A stretch of 64,000 nucleotides of DNA from Ruminococcaceae bacterium YAD3003 (GTDB lineage Bacteria; Bacillota; Clostridia; Saccharofermentanales; Saccharofermentanaceae): assembly GCA_900107185.1 (NCBI GenBank), contig FNPA01000001.1, positions 1 to 64,000 of the forward strand, read 5' to 3'. This document shows positions 46,206-56,143 of the stretch, piece after piece (within the stretch, counting starts at the first letter, position 1; every line of letters starts with the position of its first letter). The notes under the pieces were generated by a model. The model had not been told where the DNA came from and did not search any database. It saw only the letters and a list, made by a program, of their open reading frames with translations. Both the position numbers and the translations under genes were made by a program.

Positions 46206-47102
46206 TCACACTTTGATGTAATTTCTTACCGAGATGCCGCTTCCGACAGCACCTATTATCAATCCCATAATTACAAGTATAAACAGGTTGTGCCACATGA
46301 TTAATCTTGTCGGAGCAAGGGCATAGAAGCTCTCAAGGTTAATGGAACTCATCGCCTTCTCATATACCTGCTTATAAACGAGCATCGTTATTACCCATGA
46401 GCACAGAGCGCTGAACAATCCTACGATCGCGCCTTCTGTGATATAAGGCAATCTGATGTAATTGTTTGTAGCACCTACAAACTTCATGATCTCGATCTCG
46501 CTTGATCTGGAGTATACGGAGATACGTACCATGTTTGAGATGATGAAGAGTGCGATTACAAACAAAACGATAAACGAAACTGCTGTAGTGATATTAACTA
46601 TCCTGGATGCCCTCGTAAGGAATCTCATTACGTTACTCTCCTGGGCAACCTTGGACACACCTGAATATGTCGCAACTTCTGCGCAAACTGAATCAGCAAG
46701 AGAAGGATCTTCGAGTCTTAAGCTGAATGTGTAAGGCAGATACATGTTGTAATCGAAATCATCCAAAATAGAAGAAGATGAACCGAGATTAGACTTGAAG
46801 CTTAAGTAGTTATCTTCAGGTGAAGCCATTGAGAACTCAATGATATTAGGGTTAGCTGCGAGCTGCTGGCTGACAAAGTTTCTCTCTTCTTCAGTGCACT
46901 GAAGACTCATATAAACCTCAATAGGAGGTCTCTGTGAGAGCTTTGTCATGATCATTCTCGCGTTAACGGAGAATAAATAGAATGCACCCATAATAATGAG
47001 CATCAGCATAATTGTTGATACAGAAGCAATGGTAACCAGCGGATGTCTGATAATACCGCGGACACCTTCTCTGATTGAATTAATAAAGGCTCTTGCAGAC
47101 AT
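46206..47102 (-). CDS. ftsX: Cell division protein FtsX
   Basis: Has 298 residues, four membrane helices (about 20-42, 168-192, 215-240, 265-290) and an extracytoplasmic loop between helices 1 and 2 (ERNFVSQQLAANPNIIEF...). Works with FtsE as a mechanotransmitting complex that activates peptidoglycan hydrolases at the septum. Overlaps ftsE by one base and is followed by the EnvC-like gene, the usual functional trio. Confidence 0.96.
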   Translation of the reverse strand: MSARAFINSIREGVRGIIRHPLVTIASVSTIMLMLIIMGAFYLFSVNARMIMTKLSQRPPIEVYMSLQCTEEERNFVSQQLAANPNIIEFSMASPEDNYLSFKSNLGSSSSILDDFDYNMYLPYTFSLRLEDPSLADSVCAEVATYSGVSKVAQESNVMRFLTRASRIVNITTAVSFIVLFVIALFIISNMVRISVYSRSSEIEIMKFVGATNNYIRLPYITEGAIVGLFSALCSWVITMLVYKQVYEKAMSSINLESFYALAPTRLIMWHNLFILVIMGLIIGAVGSGISVRNYIKV

Positions 47103-48424
47103 TACTCGTCATCCTCCGGGAATATATCTATGTCACTTCCGGGCTGGAATTCAGTCCTTCTGATCTTTTTCTTCTTATCAAGCTTTTCTTTGCGCTTAGC
47201 TTCTTTTTGAGCGTTCTTCTCTTCACGGAGTTTACGCTTCTGCTCGCGCTTTGCATCCTTCAGATCTTCGTCACTGTCATCACCCGGGAACATCAGATCA
47301 TCCTCATCGAGATCGGGATCTTCGATTTTAGCTGCAGGCTCGGGAATAACTGTTTCAACCACAGGCTGTTCAGTTTCTTCTGCCTGGTCACCAAATGAGA
47401 TTACGTTTTCTTCAGGAATATTAACCTCTGTAACCTGAACCTCTTCAGGCTCAGCAACAGGTTCTTCTGTGATTACCTCCTGAGGAATGTCCTCAGCAGT
47501 TGTTTCTTCTACTACTTCCTCAACTTCGAACATCTGCTCCTCGGGTACTTCGGCAGGTGCGGAAGTCTCTGTTTCCTCACCGAAAACCAGACCACTGGAG
47601 TGGTTAACGGGAGTAGAGCCATAACCCGGATCATCATATCCGTCGCTGTATTCTTCGTCGTCGCCGAATGCAACAGCATTACCGCCGCCATAATTAGAAG
47701 TTCTGGATGCATGGGGCATATATGCGGAGTGATCAGCCACGTCACCCTTATAGCTACTTCTCTTCTCGTCTCTTGCGACAAGACCGTCATCGATCTCGAT
47801 AACGCGCTGCTTCATACGGTCAACCATTGCACTGTCGTGTGTGCAGATGATTATCGTAGTGCCGCCGTTTCTGTTGATCTCGAGAAGCATTGCCATGATG
47901 GCTTCTGATGTCTCAGGGTCGAGGTTACCTGTAGGCTCGTCTGCAACGATAAGGCTGGGGTTATTTACCATAGCTCTGGCAATAGCGACTCTCTGCTGCT
48001 CACCACCGGATAACTCCTGAGGATAGCAGTCTGCTTTATCCTTAAGTCCTACAACAGATAAGCAGATCTGAACTGTGTTCATAAGGCTCTGCTTCGGAAC
48101 GCCGATAATCTCACCTGCGAAAGCAACATTCTCGGCTACTGTCTTTGTATCTATCAAACGGAAATCCTGGTAAATCATTCCGATTCTGCGGCGCAAAACA
48201 GGCACGAGCGCACGGCTCATGTGTGAAATGTCAAAGTTGTCTATCGTAACCTTGCCTGCAGTGGGTGTCTCTTCGCAAGTAATACACTTAAGTAGAGTAG
48301 ATTTGCCTGAACCTGATTTACCAATAACGAAAACAAACTCACCGTCTTCGATTGTAAAGTTAACGCCCTTTAAGGCCTCAACTCCCGATTTGTATGTTTT
48401 CTCTACGTCTATAAAATCTATCAA
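47102..48424 (-). CDS. ftsE: Cell division ATP-binding protein FtsE with long C-terminal tail
   Basis: Residues 1-222 form a complete FtsE ATPase: Walker A GKSGSGKST (35-43), signature LSGGEQQR near 138-145, Walker B LIVADEPTGNLD (158-169) and H-loop His196. The family length is about 225-230; this protein continues to 440. The extra 215 residues are low in complexity: Ser/Gly/Tyr-rich at first, then strongly acidic with Val/Glu/Pro, then Lys-rich (EQKRKLREEKNAQKEAKRKEK) and a short acidic end. They are probably disordered and cytoplasmic. Translation is coupled to ftsX by overlap of one base. Confidence 0.95.
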   Translation of the reverse strand: MIDFIDVEKTYKSGVEALKGVNFTIEDGEFVFVIGKSGSGKSTLLKCITCEETPTAGKVTIDNFDISHMSRALVPVLRRRIGMIYQDFRLIDTKTVAENVAFAGEIIGVPKQSLMNTVQICLSVVGLKDKADCYPQELSGGEQQRVAIARAMVNNPSLIVADEPTGNLDPETSEAIMAMLLEINRNGGTTIIICTHDSAMVDRMKQRVIEIDDGLVARDEKRSSYKGDVADHSAYMPHASRTSNYGGGNAVAFGDDEEYSDGYDDPGYGSTPVNHSSGLVFGEETETSAPAEVPEEQMFEVEEVVEETTAEDIPQEVITEEPVAEPEEVQVTEVNIPEENVISFGDQAEETEQPVVETVIPEPAAKIEDPDLDEDDLMFPGDDSDEDLKDAKREQKRKLREEKNAQKEAKRKEKLDKKKKIRRTEFQPGSDIDIFPEDDE

Positions 48425-48429
48425 TTTAG

Positions 48430-49536
48430 TTACCTGATCTTGTTGTCATTGGTATCGTTAAGATAGTCGATGTAGGTTCTAACCATTGTCGCCATCTTAA
48501 AGAGTACCGCGTCATCAAATTTTCTGAGGTCAAGACCTGTCTTTGTCTTCACCTTCTCGAGTCTGTATACGAGCGTATTTCTGTGAACGAACAATTCTCT
48601 CGAAGTCTCTGAACCATTGAGGTCATTTGCAAAGAAAGTATCGATCGTAGTTCTTGTTTCTTCATCAAGCTGCTTGAATGCTTCATTGGGGAATACTTCT
48701 CTGATGAACATTTCGCAAAGGGGCTTAGGGAGCTGATAGATCAGACGGCCGAGGCCCAACTTGTCGTATCTGGAGAGGTCTGATTCACCATCGAAAATCT
48801 TGCTGACCTTAAGAGCGGTCATGGCGTCAGAATAAGATTTGCTGATATCCATGAAGGATCCTACAACAGAACCAACTGCAACTTTTGCTTTACAGCCTTC
48901 TGATGTAAGGCAAGCCAATACTGACTGTGATGTTTCTTCAATGAAGCTGTCCTTTGTCTCTTCACTGACCTGTGATTCGAGAGCGTCGATGATAACGATT
49001 GCCGTTGTGTCATCCATTGAGATTACAGTAGCGATATCTGAATCAGTATAAAGATTCTGCAAAATCTCGAAAGCTTCTGCACTCTGCTCTGCTGTTGTTC
49101 TTACAACAATAACGAGTCTGGGATCATTGCAATCGATCTTATAACCTCTTGCGATCATCGGAACTTCACTTCTGATCTCGTTATCAAGCAATACATTACG
49201 GATAAAGATAGCCTTCTCAGCATCAGTACCCTTTTCCTTAACAAGAGTCTTCATCCACTCAGCGATGAGCTGCAAAGAAATCTTTGCATCCGGATCAGTA
49301 CTCTCTATATAAAGGATGTATTTGAGCTGTTCACCAATGAATACCTTGAGGTATGTTCTGTCTGCGGTGGAAGCGAAAAGATTGTCTGAAGAAATGACAG
49401 CTCTGAAGGAAGGATCTGTCTCTTCTTCCGCGATCTCATTCGTGGCAGCCAGGATCTTTCCTGCTGTATCAATCACTCCGCAATTTGCCGGGATGATCGT
49501 CTTAACCTGTCGCATACATTTCTTTATCTCTTCCAT
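48430..49536 (-). CDS. PucR/CdaR-family transcriptional regulator
   Basis: A 368-residue protein. The C-terminal 60 residues match the PucR helix-turn-helix (ELFVHRNTLVYRLEKVKTKTGLDLRKFDDAVLF). The middle part resembles the GGDEF-like domain found in CdaR/PucR regulators, and the N terminus is unassigned. The gene is 5 bp from ftsE and opens a likely operon with ftsEX, the EnvC-like gene, methyltransferase and hslO. A regulator of this class beside ftsEX suggests local control, but no ligand is known. Confidence 0.88.
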   Translation of the reverse strand: MEEIKKCMRQVKTIIPANCGVIDTAGKILAATNEIAEEETDPSFRAVISSDNLFASTADRTYLKVFIGEQLKYILYIESTDPDAKISLQLIAEWMKTLVKEKGTDAEKAIFIRNVLLDNEIRSEVPMIARGYKIDCNDPRLVIVVRTTAEQSAEAFEILQNLYTDSDIATVISMDDTTAIVIIDALESQVSEETKDSFIEETSQSVLACLTSEGCKAKVAVGSVVGSFMDISKSYSDAMTALKVSKIFDGESDLSRYDKLGLGRLIYQLPKPLCEMFIREVFPNEAFKQLDEETRTTIDTFFANDLNGSETSRELFVHRNTLVYRLEKVKTKTGLDLRKFDDAVLFKMATMVRTYIDYLNDTNDNKIR

Positions 49537-49588
49537 GGCCTGTACCTCTTTAAGAAATATTACAAAAGCACATAAAACGCTACACTAA

Positions 49589-49617
49589 ATCATATTATTT
49601 TTCTCAAAAAGGTGCAA
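49589..49617 (-). promoter_or_regulatory. Promoter of the PucR-ftsEX operon
   Basis: TTGCAC (49612-49617) and TATGAT (49589-49594), 17 bp apart on the minus strand, about 50 bp upstream of the regulator ATG, which follows AGAGGT. Confidence 0.7.
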
Positions 49618-49650
49618 GTAATGGAGCGATCTGACACTGATTTGCCACAT

Positions 49651-49694
49651 AAAAAAGAGACCGTGGACTCTTTAGAAGAATTCACGGTCTCTAT
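49651..49694 (-). terminator. Terminator after the ABC ATPase gene
   Basis: AGAGACCGTG (49656-49665) pairs with CACGGTCTCT (49683-49692) over 10 bp, with further pairing possible inside the loop, followed by TTTTTTATG on the minus strand. Confidence 0.9.
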
Positions 49695-49716
49695 TTGAGG
49701 TTCTAGATTATTTCTA

Positions 49717-50832
49717 TTATGAAATGATGCTCTGCTCTGTATCCTTATCGAAGAGGTGGATACGGTTAGAGTCAACTGCGAGGTCAACAACCTGACCAAC
49801 TGCAGACTGAGATGTTGTAGGGTCAACACGGCATGTGAGCGGGAGTGAACCGTTAACTGTGACATAGAGATATGTCTCAGCGCCGAGCATTTCTACGACG
49901 TCTACGTCAGCTGTGAATGCTGATTCAGGGTGATCTGTTACGTATGTAATATCATCTGTGATAGCCTCAGGTCTAACACCGAAGATAACTTCCTGACCAT
50001 CGCGCTCCATAACTTCCTCAACTGCATATCTCTCAGGAAGCTTGATTGTAACGTTCTCGAAAGAAACGAATACGTCAGAACCCTCAACGTTGATAACAGC
50101 ATTGATGAAGTTCATAGGAGGCATTCCGATGAATCCAGCAACGAATGTGTTAACCGGGTTGTCATAGAGCTCCGTAGGAGAGTCAACCTGCTGAATGAAA
50201 CCATCCTTCATAACTACGATTCTGGTACCCATGGTCATAGCCTCTGTCTGGTCGTGTGTTACGTAAACGAATGTTGTCTTAAGTCTGTGGTGAAGCTTTG
50301 TGATCTCAACACGCATCTGTACACGGAGCTTAGCGTCCAAGTTGGAGAGAGGCTCGTCCATGAGGAAGACCTTAGGGTCACGTACGATAGCACGGCCGAG
50401 AGCAACTCTCTGACGCTGACCACCTGAGAGAGCCTTAGGCTTTCTGTCGAGGAGGTGCTCGATCTCGAGGATCTTAGCTGCTTCCTGAACACGACGGTTG
50501 ATCTCGTCCTTAGGCATCTTTCTGAGCTTAAGAGCGAATGCCATGTTGTCACGAACTGACATGTGAGGATAGAGAGCGTAGTTCTGGAAAACCATTGCGA
50601 TGTCTCTGTCCTTAGGGAGAACGTCGTTTACACAACGATCGTCGATGTAAATTTCACCTTCTGAAATATCTTCAAGGCCTGCGAGCATACGAAGTGTCGT
50701 AGACTTACCGCATCCTGAAGGTCCTACGAGGATAACGAATTCCTTATCTGCAACATCAAGATTGAAATCTGAAACTGCAACTACGCCGCCCTCATACTTT
50801 TTGTAAACGTGCTGGAAAGATAAACTTGCCAT
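49717..50832 (-). CDS. ugpC: Sugar ABC transporter ATP-binding protein (UgpC/MsmX type)
   Basis: A 371-residue ATPase: Walker [10 protein letters not shown] at 37-45, signature LSGGQRQR, Walker [14 protein letters not shown], and a C-terminal regulatory OB-type (TOBE) domain from about 240. This is the CUT1 family ATPase. It stands alone between terminator and promoter, with no permease or binding-protein genes beside it. In Firmicutes such lone MsmX/MsmK ATPases energise several sugar transporters, so it is the probable motor for the ATPase-lacking transporter at 13.5-17.2 kb. GGAGG lies before the ATG. Confidence 0.95.
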   Translation of the reverse strand: MASLSFQHVYKKYEGGVVAVSDFNLDVADKEFVILVGPSGCGKSTTLRMLAGLEDISEGEIYIDDRCVNDVLPKDRDIAMVFQNYALYPHMSVRDNMAFALKLRKMPKDEINRRVQEAAKILEIEHLLDRKPKALSGGQRQRVALGRAIVRDPKVFLMDEPLSNLDAKLRVQMRVEITKLHHRLKTTFVYVTHDQTEAMTMGTRIVVMKDGFIQQVDSPTELYDNPVNTFVAGFIGMPPMNFINAVINVEGSDVFVSFENVTIKLPERYAVEEVMERDGQEVIFGVRPEAITDDITYVTDHPESAFTADVDVVEMLGAETYLYVTVNGSLPLTCRVDPTTSQSAVGQVVDLAVDSNRIHLFDKDTEQSIIS

Positions 50833-51213
50833 ATCTTATTAACCTCCAAATTGTGCCCACCCGAACGAGGGCTAATTACTATGAGAATAGTATCAAAACG
50901 CATTTTTCTTTACTATATGACACATTTCCCAAAAATAGTTTTGGTAATTTGGCATAGTATTTTGCTTTGCTTGGCTAATATATCAAATAACCCCAACAGG
51001 TTTTGTGTGTGTTGTACAAGAAACAGAGGCAAATTCAATGATTTAAGGCATTTTTCGGGGGTTTAGACATTGTGCAATATATCTTTTCAGCCCCGTATAC
51101 CCCTTATATATATATTACTATTTGATTACTATCCGCCGATTCGCCTTATTAATCCTCCCGGTTGGGATAATATGCTATTTGGAAATCCGCATTATTAATA
51201 TGTAGATATAATA
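50833..51213. other. Gene-free gap between the ABC ATPase and argC
   Basis: No credible coding region or RNA is seen in this AT-rich stretch. It should contain the promoter of the ATPase gene (leftward), but no pair of boxes with good spacing stood out. The rightward argC promoter begins at 51214. Simple TATATA runs occur near 51105. Confidence 0.5.
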
Positions 51214-51248
51214 TTGACTTTTGTATTTTTATGCATTATATTGCATAA
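51214..51248 (+). promoter_or_regulatory. argC promoter with ARG-box-like operator
   Basis: TTGACT (51214-51219), 17 bp, TATATT (51237-51242). A palindrome with perfect arms TTATGCA (51229-51235) and TGCATAA (51242-51248) spans the -10 element. Size, symmetry and AT-rich centre fit an ARG box bound by ArgR/AhrC, and the position would block RNA polymerase when arginine is plentiful. No argR gene is in the window. Confidence 0.72.
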
Positions 51249-51294
51249 ACTAACAATACGGGGATTAGTCTATCCCCTACCGGAGGCTAAATGT

Positions 51295-52371
51295 ATGTCA
51301 ACTGAAGAATCTGTAAAGTATGTATCTGTAATAGGATCAACAGGATATGTAGGAGCAGAACTCGTAAGAGGTTTTGCAAATCACCCTTTCTTCAGATTCC
51401 GACACCTGACCAGCCAGACTTTCGCTGGTAAGCCTTATTCAGAGATCTATCCTGAATTCAGAGGCATTGTTGATAACATCTGTGAAGATCTCCCCTACGA
51501 AGAAGTAGCTAAGGATTCAGACCTTGTTATTACTGCTCTTCCTCACGGTGTATCTGCAAAGATCGTTCCTGAGCTCCTCAAGGCAGGCGCAAAGGTTATC
51601 GACCACAGCGGAGATTTCAGATATAAGGATCTCGCTACATATGAGAAATCATATAAGCTCACTCATCCCAATCCTGAACTCCTTGAGTCTGCAGTATATG
51701 GTCTTCCCGAGTTCTACAGAGAGGAACTCAAGACAGCAAAGCTCGTAGCTAATCCCGGATGCTATCCGACATGTTCCCTCATCGCTCTGGCACCTTTCCT
51801 TAAGAATCATCTTATAGACGAAGATTCAATAATTATCGATGCCACATCCGGTGTAAGCGGAGCAGGAAGAAAAGCAGATCTCGCTTATTCATTCTGTGAA
51901 GAAGACGAGTCTTTCAAGCCTTATGGTGCGGTTGGTCACCGTCATACAACAGAGATCGCTGAGCAGTGTTCTTTCCTCGCAGGCAAGAAATCTGGTGATG
52001 TCAAAGTCACCTTCACTCCTCACCTCGCACCCTTTAAGCGTGGAATGCTCGCAAGCGTTTATGCAAAGCCCGCAGCAGGTTTCACAGACGTATCAAGTGA
52101 AAAAATCAACGCTATATATAATGAGTTTTATAAGGGCGAGACTTTTGTCAGAGTCCTTCCCGGAAAGGTATTGCCGGATGTTAAGAACGTAGCAGGTTCT
52201 AACTACATCGATGTTAACGGAGTCTATGATCCTGAAACAGGAATCATCAAGCTCTTCACAGCACAGGACAATCTCGGCAAGGGTGCAGCTCTCCAGGCAA
52301 TCCAGACAGCAAATGTAATGTTCGGCTTTGATGAAACAGCCGGACTGAAAAATATCGTAAGAGGTATCTGA
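51295..52371 (+). CDS. argC: N-acetyl-gamma-glutamyl-phosphate reductase
   Basis: NADPH-dependent reductase, third step of arginine synthesis, 358 residues. The Rossmann motif [12 protein letters not shown] is near the N terminus and the active-site Cys is in [11 protein letters not shown]. The ATG at 51295 is chosen because CGGAGG lies 8 bases upstream; earlier in-frame codons fall in the promoter. It opens the argCBDF operon. The argB start follows one base after its stop. Confidence 0.97.
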   Translation: MSTEESVKYVSVIGSTGYVGAELVRGFANHPFFRFRHLTSQTFAGKPYSEIYPEFRGIVDNICEDLPYEEVAKDSDLVITALPHGVSAKIVPELLKAGAKVIDHSGDFRYKDLATYEKSYKLTHPNPELLESAVYGLPEFYREELKTAKLVANPGCYPTCSLIALAPFLKNHLIDEDSIIIDATSGVSGAGRKADLAYSFCEEDESFKPYGAVGHRHTTEIAEQCSFLAGKKSGDVKVTFTPHLAPFKRGMLASVYAKPAAGFTDVSSEKINAIYNEFYKGETFVRVLPGKVLPDVKNVAGSNYIDVNGVYDPETGIIKLFTAQDNLGKGAALQAIQTANVMFGFDETAGLKNIVRGI

Positions 52372-52372
52372 T

Positions 52373-53317
52373 ATGGCAGGACAGAAGGAAAATCCCGTAA
52401 TCACGGGTGACATGAAGAATAACGTAGACAGGGCATCGATCCTCATCGAATCACTTCCCTACATCAGGAAGATGAGAGGTCAGACATTCGTTATCAAGTA
52501 CGGCGGAAATGCCATGATCAACGAAGATCTGAAGCAGTCTGTCATGGACGATATCACACTTCTTAAGTATATCGGCATCAATCCCGTAATCGTTCACGGC
52601 GGCGGACCTGACATCAGCGATATGCTCAATAAGGTTAACAAGGAATCCCACTTCGTAAACGGATTGAGATACACAGACGAAGAGACAATGGGTTATGCCC
52701 AGATGGTTCTCATCGGTAAGACAAACAAAGATATCGTTTCAACTCTTTGCGGCAAGGGCGCTAAGGCTATCGGTATTTCCGGCATTGACGGCAACCTCAT
52801 TGAGGCAGAGAAGATGACTGAAGATGCTGAAGGAAACAGCATTGATATCGGTTTTGTAGGCAAGATCAAGAAGATCAACACAAAGGTTATCTCAATGCTT
52901 GCTAACGATGAGTACATTCCTGTCATTGCACCTATCGGTGTCGGCAAGGATGGCGAGAGTTACAACATCAACGCAGATACAGTTGCATCTGAAGTTGCAA
53001 TTGCTCTTGGAGCATCAAAACTCATTACTCTTACCGATGTAGGCGGCGTATTGAGAAAGCTCGAAGACGGTTCTGACTATATCATTCCTGTTTTGGACCA
53101 GAACGATATCAAGGACCTCGTTAAGGAAGGAATTATCAAGGGCGGCATGATCCCTAAGATCGAGGGATGTCTCGATACAGTATTGCGAGGAGTCGACAGA
53201 GCACATATTATTGACGGTAGGATTCCTCATTCCATTATTCTCGAGACATTCACAAAGAACGGAATCGGCACAATGATCGTAAAGGAGAAGAAAGAGCATT
53301 ATGAGTATAGAAAATGA
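52373..53317 (+). CDS. argB: Acetylglutamate kinase
   Basis: Amino-acid kinase family enzyme that phosphorylates N-acetylglutamate, 314 residues. The phosphate-binding segments are [10 protein letters not shown] near 39-48 and [10 protein letters not shown]. The N-terminal extra helix (about 30 residues) and length resemble the hexameric, arginine-inhibited type, so feedback inhibition is plausible. Its 3' end overlaps argD by 17 bp. Confidence 0.97.
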   Translation: MAGQKENPVITGDMKNNVDRASILIESLPYIRKMRGQTFVIKYGGNAMINEDLKQSVMDDITLLKYIGINPVIVHGGGPDISDMLNKVNKESHFVNGLRYTDEETMGYAQMVLIGKTNKDIVSTLCGKGAKAIGISGIDGNLIEAEKMTEDAEGNSIDIGFVGKIKKINTKVISMLANDEYIPVIAPIGVGKDGESYNINADTVASEVAIALGASKLITLTDVGGVLRKLEDGSDYIIPVLDQNDIKDLVKEGIIKGGMIPKIEGCLDTVLRGVDRAHIIDGRIPHSIILETFTKNGIGTMIVKEKKEHYEYRK

Positions 53318-54668
53318 TTTTTCCCTGATTAAGGATTACGACAACAATTATTGCCTTCAGGTTTTTAATCTTCTGCCCGTTGCCTTCACAAAGGGCAAGG
53401 GTTGCTACCTTTATGATACGGAAGGCAAAAAGTATCTTGATATGATCGGCGGTATCGCCGTTAACTGCCTGGGTTATGGTAATCCGAAGCTTACTTCCGC
53501 TATTTCAAAGCAGGCTAAAGATATCATCCACGCATGCAATTACTACTACATTCCGCAGAAGTCAGAGCTCGCTTACAGACTCTGCCGCGCAAGCTTCGCA
53601 GATAAGGTATTCTTCTGCAATTCAGGCGCTGAAGCAAATGAAGCAGCAATCAAGCTCGCTAGGGGTTTCTTCTATTATAAGGATATAAATAAATACGAGA
53701 TCATAACTGCAAACATGAGCTTCCACGGCAGAACAATGGGAACCATTGCTGCAACAGGCCAGGAGAAATTCTCAAGACCGTTCGAGCCCAATGTTCCAGG
53801 ATTTGTTCACGTTCCTTATAACGATATCGATGCAATGATCGATGCCGTTAACCCCCATACTGCAGCAATCATGCTCGAGCTCATTCAGGGCGAGAGCGGT
53901 GTTCATCCCGCTGACAAGCAGTACATCCAGGAGATCAGGAAGCTCTGTAATGAAAAGGGTATCCTTCTCATCATCGACGAGGTACAGACAGGAGTAGGAC
54001 GTACAGGTAAGATGTTCTGCTATCAGAATTACGGTGTAACACCTGATATCATGACCCTCGCGAAAGGTCTTGGCGGCGGTGTTCCGATCGGTGCAATGCT
54101 CTGCACTAACGAAGTTGCAACAGGCTTCAGACCCGGTGACCACGGAACAACTTTCGGCGGAAATCCTCTGGCTTGTGCAGCAGGTAACGCTGTTTTGACT
54201 GTATTTGAAGAACAGAACATCATCGATAATGTAAGAGAAGTAAGTGATGAATTGTTTGAGAAGCTGAACACATTAAGAAGCAAGTATAACTGCATCCGTT
54301 CAGTAAGAGGCATGGGCCTTCTCATCGGTATTGAATTTGACGATTCCATCACCGCACAGGGAATGCGCGAACAGCTCATGACAATGGGATTCCTCGTAAG
54401 TGCAATCGGTAAGTCAACTATCAGACTCGCTCCTCCCCTTATTCTTACAAAGGCTCAGGCCGGTTCATTTGTAAGAGCTCTGGACAAGATCCTGAAGAAC
54501 GTTTCCGGTCCTAAGAATGTATTCAGCAAGATCAAGGATGCTTTCCCTTCCAAAAAGCAGGTGAAGGATAACGTTTCAAAGATCGGTTCGGCAAAGATAG
54601 ATAAACTCGACACTCTGGCCGCAACAGAAACAAAGCCTGCTGAAACACCTGACGGTGAAGATGACTAA
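53301..54668 (+). CDS. argD: Acetylornithine aminotransferase with C-terminal extension
   Basis: PLP-dependent class III aminotransferase, 455 residues. The PLP lysine is in [15 protein letters not shown], the cofactor Asp in [15 protein letters not shown], and [15 protein letters not shown] is clear. The fold ends near residue 400; a further 50 or so residues are charged ([20 protein letters not shown] and an acidic end) and are not part of the family. It begins inside the argB 3' end, so translation is probably coupled. Confidence 0.96.
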   Translation: MSIENDFSLIKDYDNNYCLQVFNLLPVAFTKGKGCYLYDTEGKKYLDMIGGIAVNCLGYGNPKLTSAISKQAKDIIHACNYYYIPQKSELAYRLCRASFADKVFFCNSGAEANEAAIKLARGFFYYKDINKYEIITANMSFHGRTMGTIAATGQEKFSRPFEPNVPGFVHVPYNDIDAMIDAVNPHTAAIMLELIQGESGVHPADKQYIQEIRKLCNEKGILLIIDEVQTGVGRTGKMFCYQNYGVTPDIMTLAKGLGGGVPIGAMLCTNEVATGFRPGDHGTTFGGNPLACAAGNAVLTVFEEQNIIDNVREVSDELFEKLNTLRSKYNCIRSVRGMGLLIGIEFDDSITAQGMREQLMTMGFLVSAIGKSTIRLAPPLILTKAQAGSFVRALDKILKNVSGPKNVFSKIKDAFPSKKQVKDNVSKIGSAKIDKLDTLAATETKPAETPDGEDD

Positions 54669-54686
54669 TTAAGGAGAATTTTGAAA

Positions 54687-55610
54687 ATGAAGCACTATAT
54701 TGATTTCCATAGAGACGTAAGCTTTGAAGATCTCGACTATCTTCTCGACACAGCTATTGATCTCAAGGCAAAAACTAAGGCAGGTATTGAGCATCACCTT
54801 CTCAAGGGTAAGTCTCTCGCCATGATCTTCACAAAGTCATCTACAAGAACAAGAGTTTCTTTCGAAGTTGGTATGTATCAGTTGGGCGGTCAGGCTCTGT
54901 TCTTAAGCAACAACGACATCCAGATCGGCAGAGGCGAGACAATCTACGATACAGCTAACGTATTGTCCGGCATGGTCGACGGCATCATGATCAGAACATT
55001 CAGCCACCAGGATGTAGAAGACCTCGCAAAGTACGGTAAGGTCCCTGTTATCAACGGCCTTACAGACGATCAGCACCCTACACAGGTATTGGCTGACCTC
55101 CTTACGATCAAGGAGCACAAGGGTGAACTCAAGGGTTTGAAGCTCGCTTATTTAGGTGACGGAAACAACATGGCTAACTCCTTGCTGCACGCATGCGCAA
55201 AGGCAGGTATGGACATTTCCGTTGCAAGCCCAAAGGACTATACATGCCCTGAAAAGTATGTAATCGAAGCTAACGAAGACGCAAAGGTTACCGGCTCAAA
55301 GATCGTCATGACAGAAGATCCTTTCGAAGCTGCTGAAGGCGCTGACGTTATCTATACAGATACATGGACATCCATGGGTCAGGAAGCTGAGAAGGCTAAG
55401 AGAGTTGAGATCTTCAAGAACTATCAGGTTAACTCAAAGCTTATGGGCGCAGCTCACAAGGATGCAATCTTCATGCACTGCCTCCCTGCTTACAGAGGTT
55501 ATGAAGTAACTGAAGATGTTATCGACGGACCCCAGAGTGTTGTTTTCGATGAGGCAGAAAACAGACTTCATGCCCACAAGGCAATCCTCGTAAACTGCTT
55601 CCTCAATTAA
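54687..55610 (+). CDS. argF: Ornithine carbamoyltransferase
   Basis: Makes citrulline from ornithine and carbamoyl phosphate, 307 residues. The carbamoyl-phosphate motif STRTRVSFE and the ornithine-side HCLPAYRG are present, with DDQHPTQVLADL in between. The ATG at 54687 is preferred to TTG at 54681 because AAGGAG lies 10 bases upstream. The TAA stop overlaps the next ATG by one base. Confidence 0.96.
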   Translation: MKHYIDFHRDVSFEDLDYLLDTAIDLKAKTKAGIEHHLLKGKSLAMIFTKSSTRTRVSFEVGMYQLGGQALFLSNNDIQIGRGETIYDTANVLSGMVDGIMIRTFSHQDVEDLAKYGKVPVINGLTDDQHPTQVLADLLTIKEHKGELKGLKLAYLGDGNNMANSLLHACAKAGMDISVASPKDYTCPEKYVIEANEDAKVTGSKIVMTEDPFEAAEGADVIYTDTWTSMGQEAEKAKRVEIFKNYQVNSKLMGAAHKDAIFMHCLPAYRGYEVTEDVIDGPQSVVFDEAENRLHAHKAILVNCFLN

Positions 55611-56143
55611 TGAAGAGCAGTCCCGAAATAAGAATTGCAAACGTCTCTGACGCTGAAGGAGTATCGCGCTTACTTAAGAGCGCGATGCTTACTTATTGCG
55701 CAGATTCAGGAATTTCATCTTCGATGCTCGAAGCACTGACAGAGAGCATCGAATCGGTTGCTGACAGAATCTCACGTCAGACATGTCTCATTGCTGTTCA
55801 GGACGGTGAGATCGTCGGCTCTATTTGTATCAAGGACATTCCCAATCCTCTTGTATACAGTTTCTCCGATAAGACTTACAAATATCTCGAGAATGCCGGC
55901 CACTGCAGTTATATTTCCAGATTTGCAGTCAAAGAATCCTACAGGAAAACAGGCCTTGGCATCGATCTCATAACCAGAGCAGTCGAACTGTCCAAAGAAA
56001 AAGGATGCAGATTCGCGCTCCTGCACTCTGCTGCATCCAATAAAAACATGGTTGATTTCTACGGCAAACGCGGATTCGATCTGATAGATTTTGAGGAATC
56101 CAGAGGATATATGAGAGGCCTGTTTGCCAACAAAATAAGTTAA
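55610..56143 (+). CDS. GNAT-family N-acetyltransferase
   Basis: A 177-residue acetyltransferase of the GNAT fold with the acetyl-CoA motif ESYRKTGLGIDLITRAVELSK and a following NMVDFYGKRGFDLIDFEESRGYM. It starts on the last base of the argF stop codon, so it belongs to the arginine operon. The window has neither argJ nor argA; this protein could supply acetylglutamate, but a different substrate is equally possible. It converges with ispE, overlapping by four bases. Confidence 0.85.
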   Translation: MKSSPEIRIANVSDAEGVSRLLKSAMLTYCADSGISSSMLEALTESIESVADRISRQTCLIAVQDGEIVGSICIKDIPNPLVYSFSDKTYKYLENAGHCSYISRFAVKESYRKTGLGIDLITRAVELSKEKGCRFALLHSAASNKNMVDFYGKRGFDLIDFEESRGYMRGLFANKIS

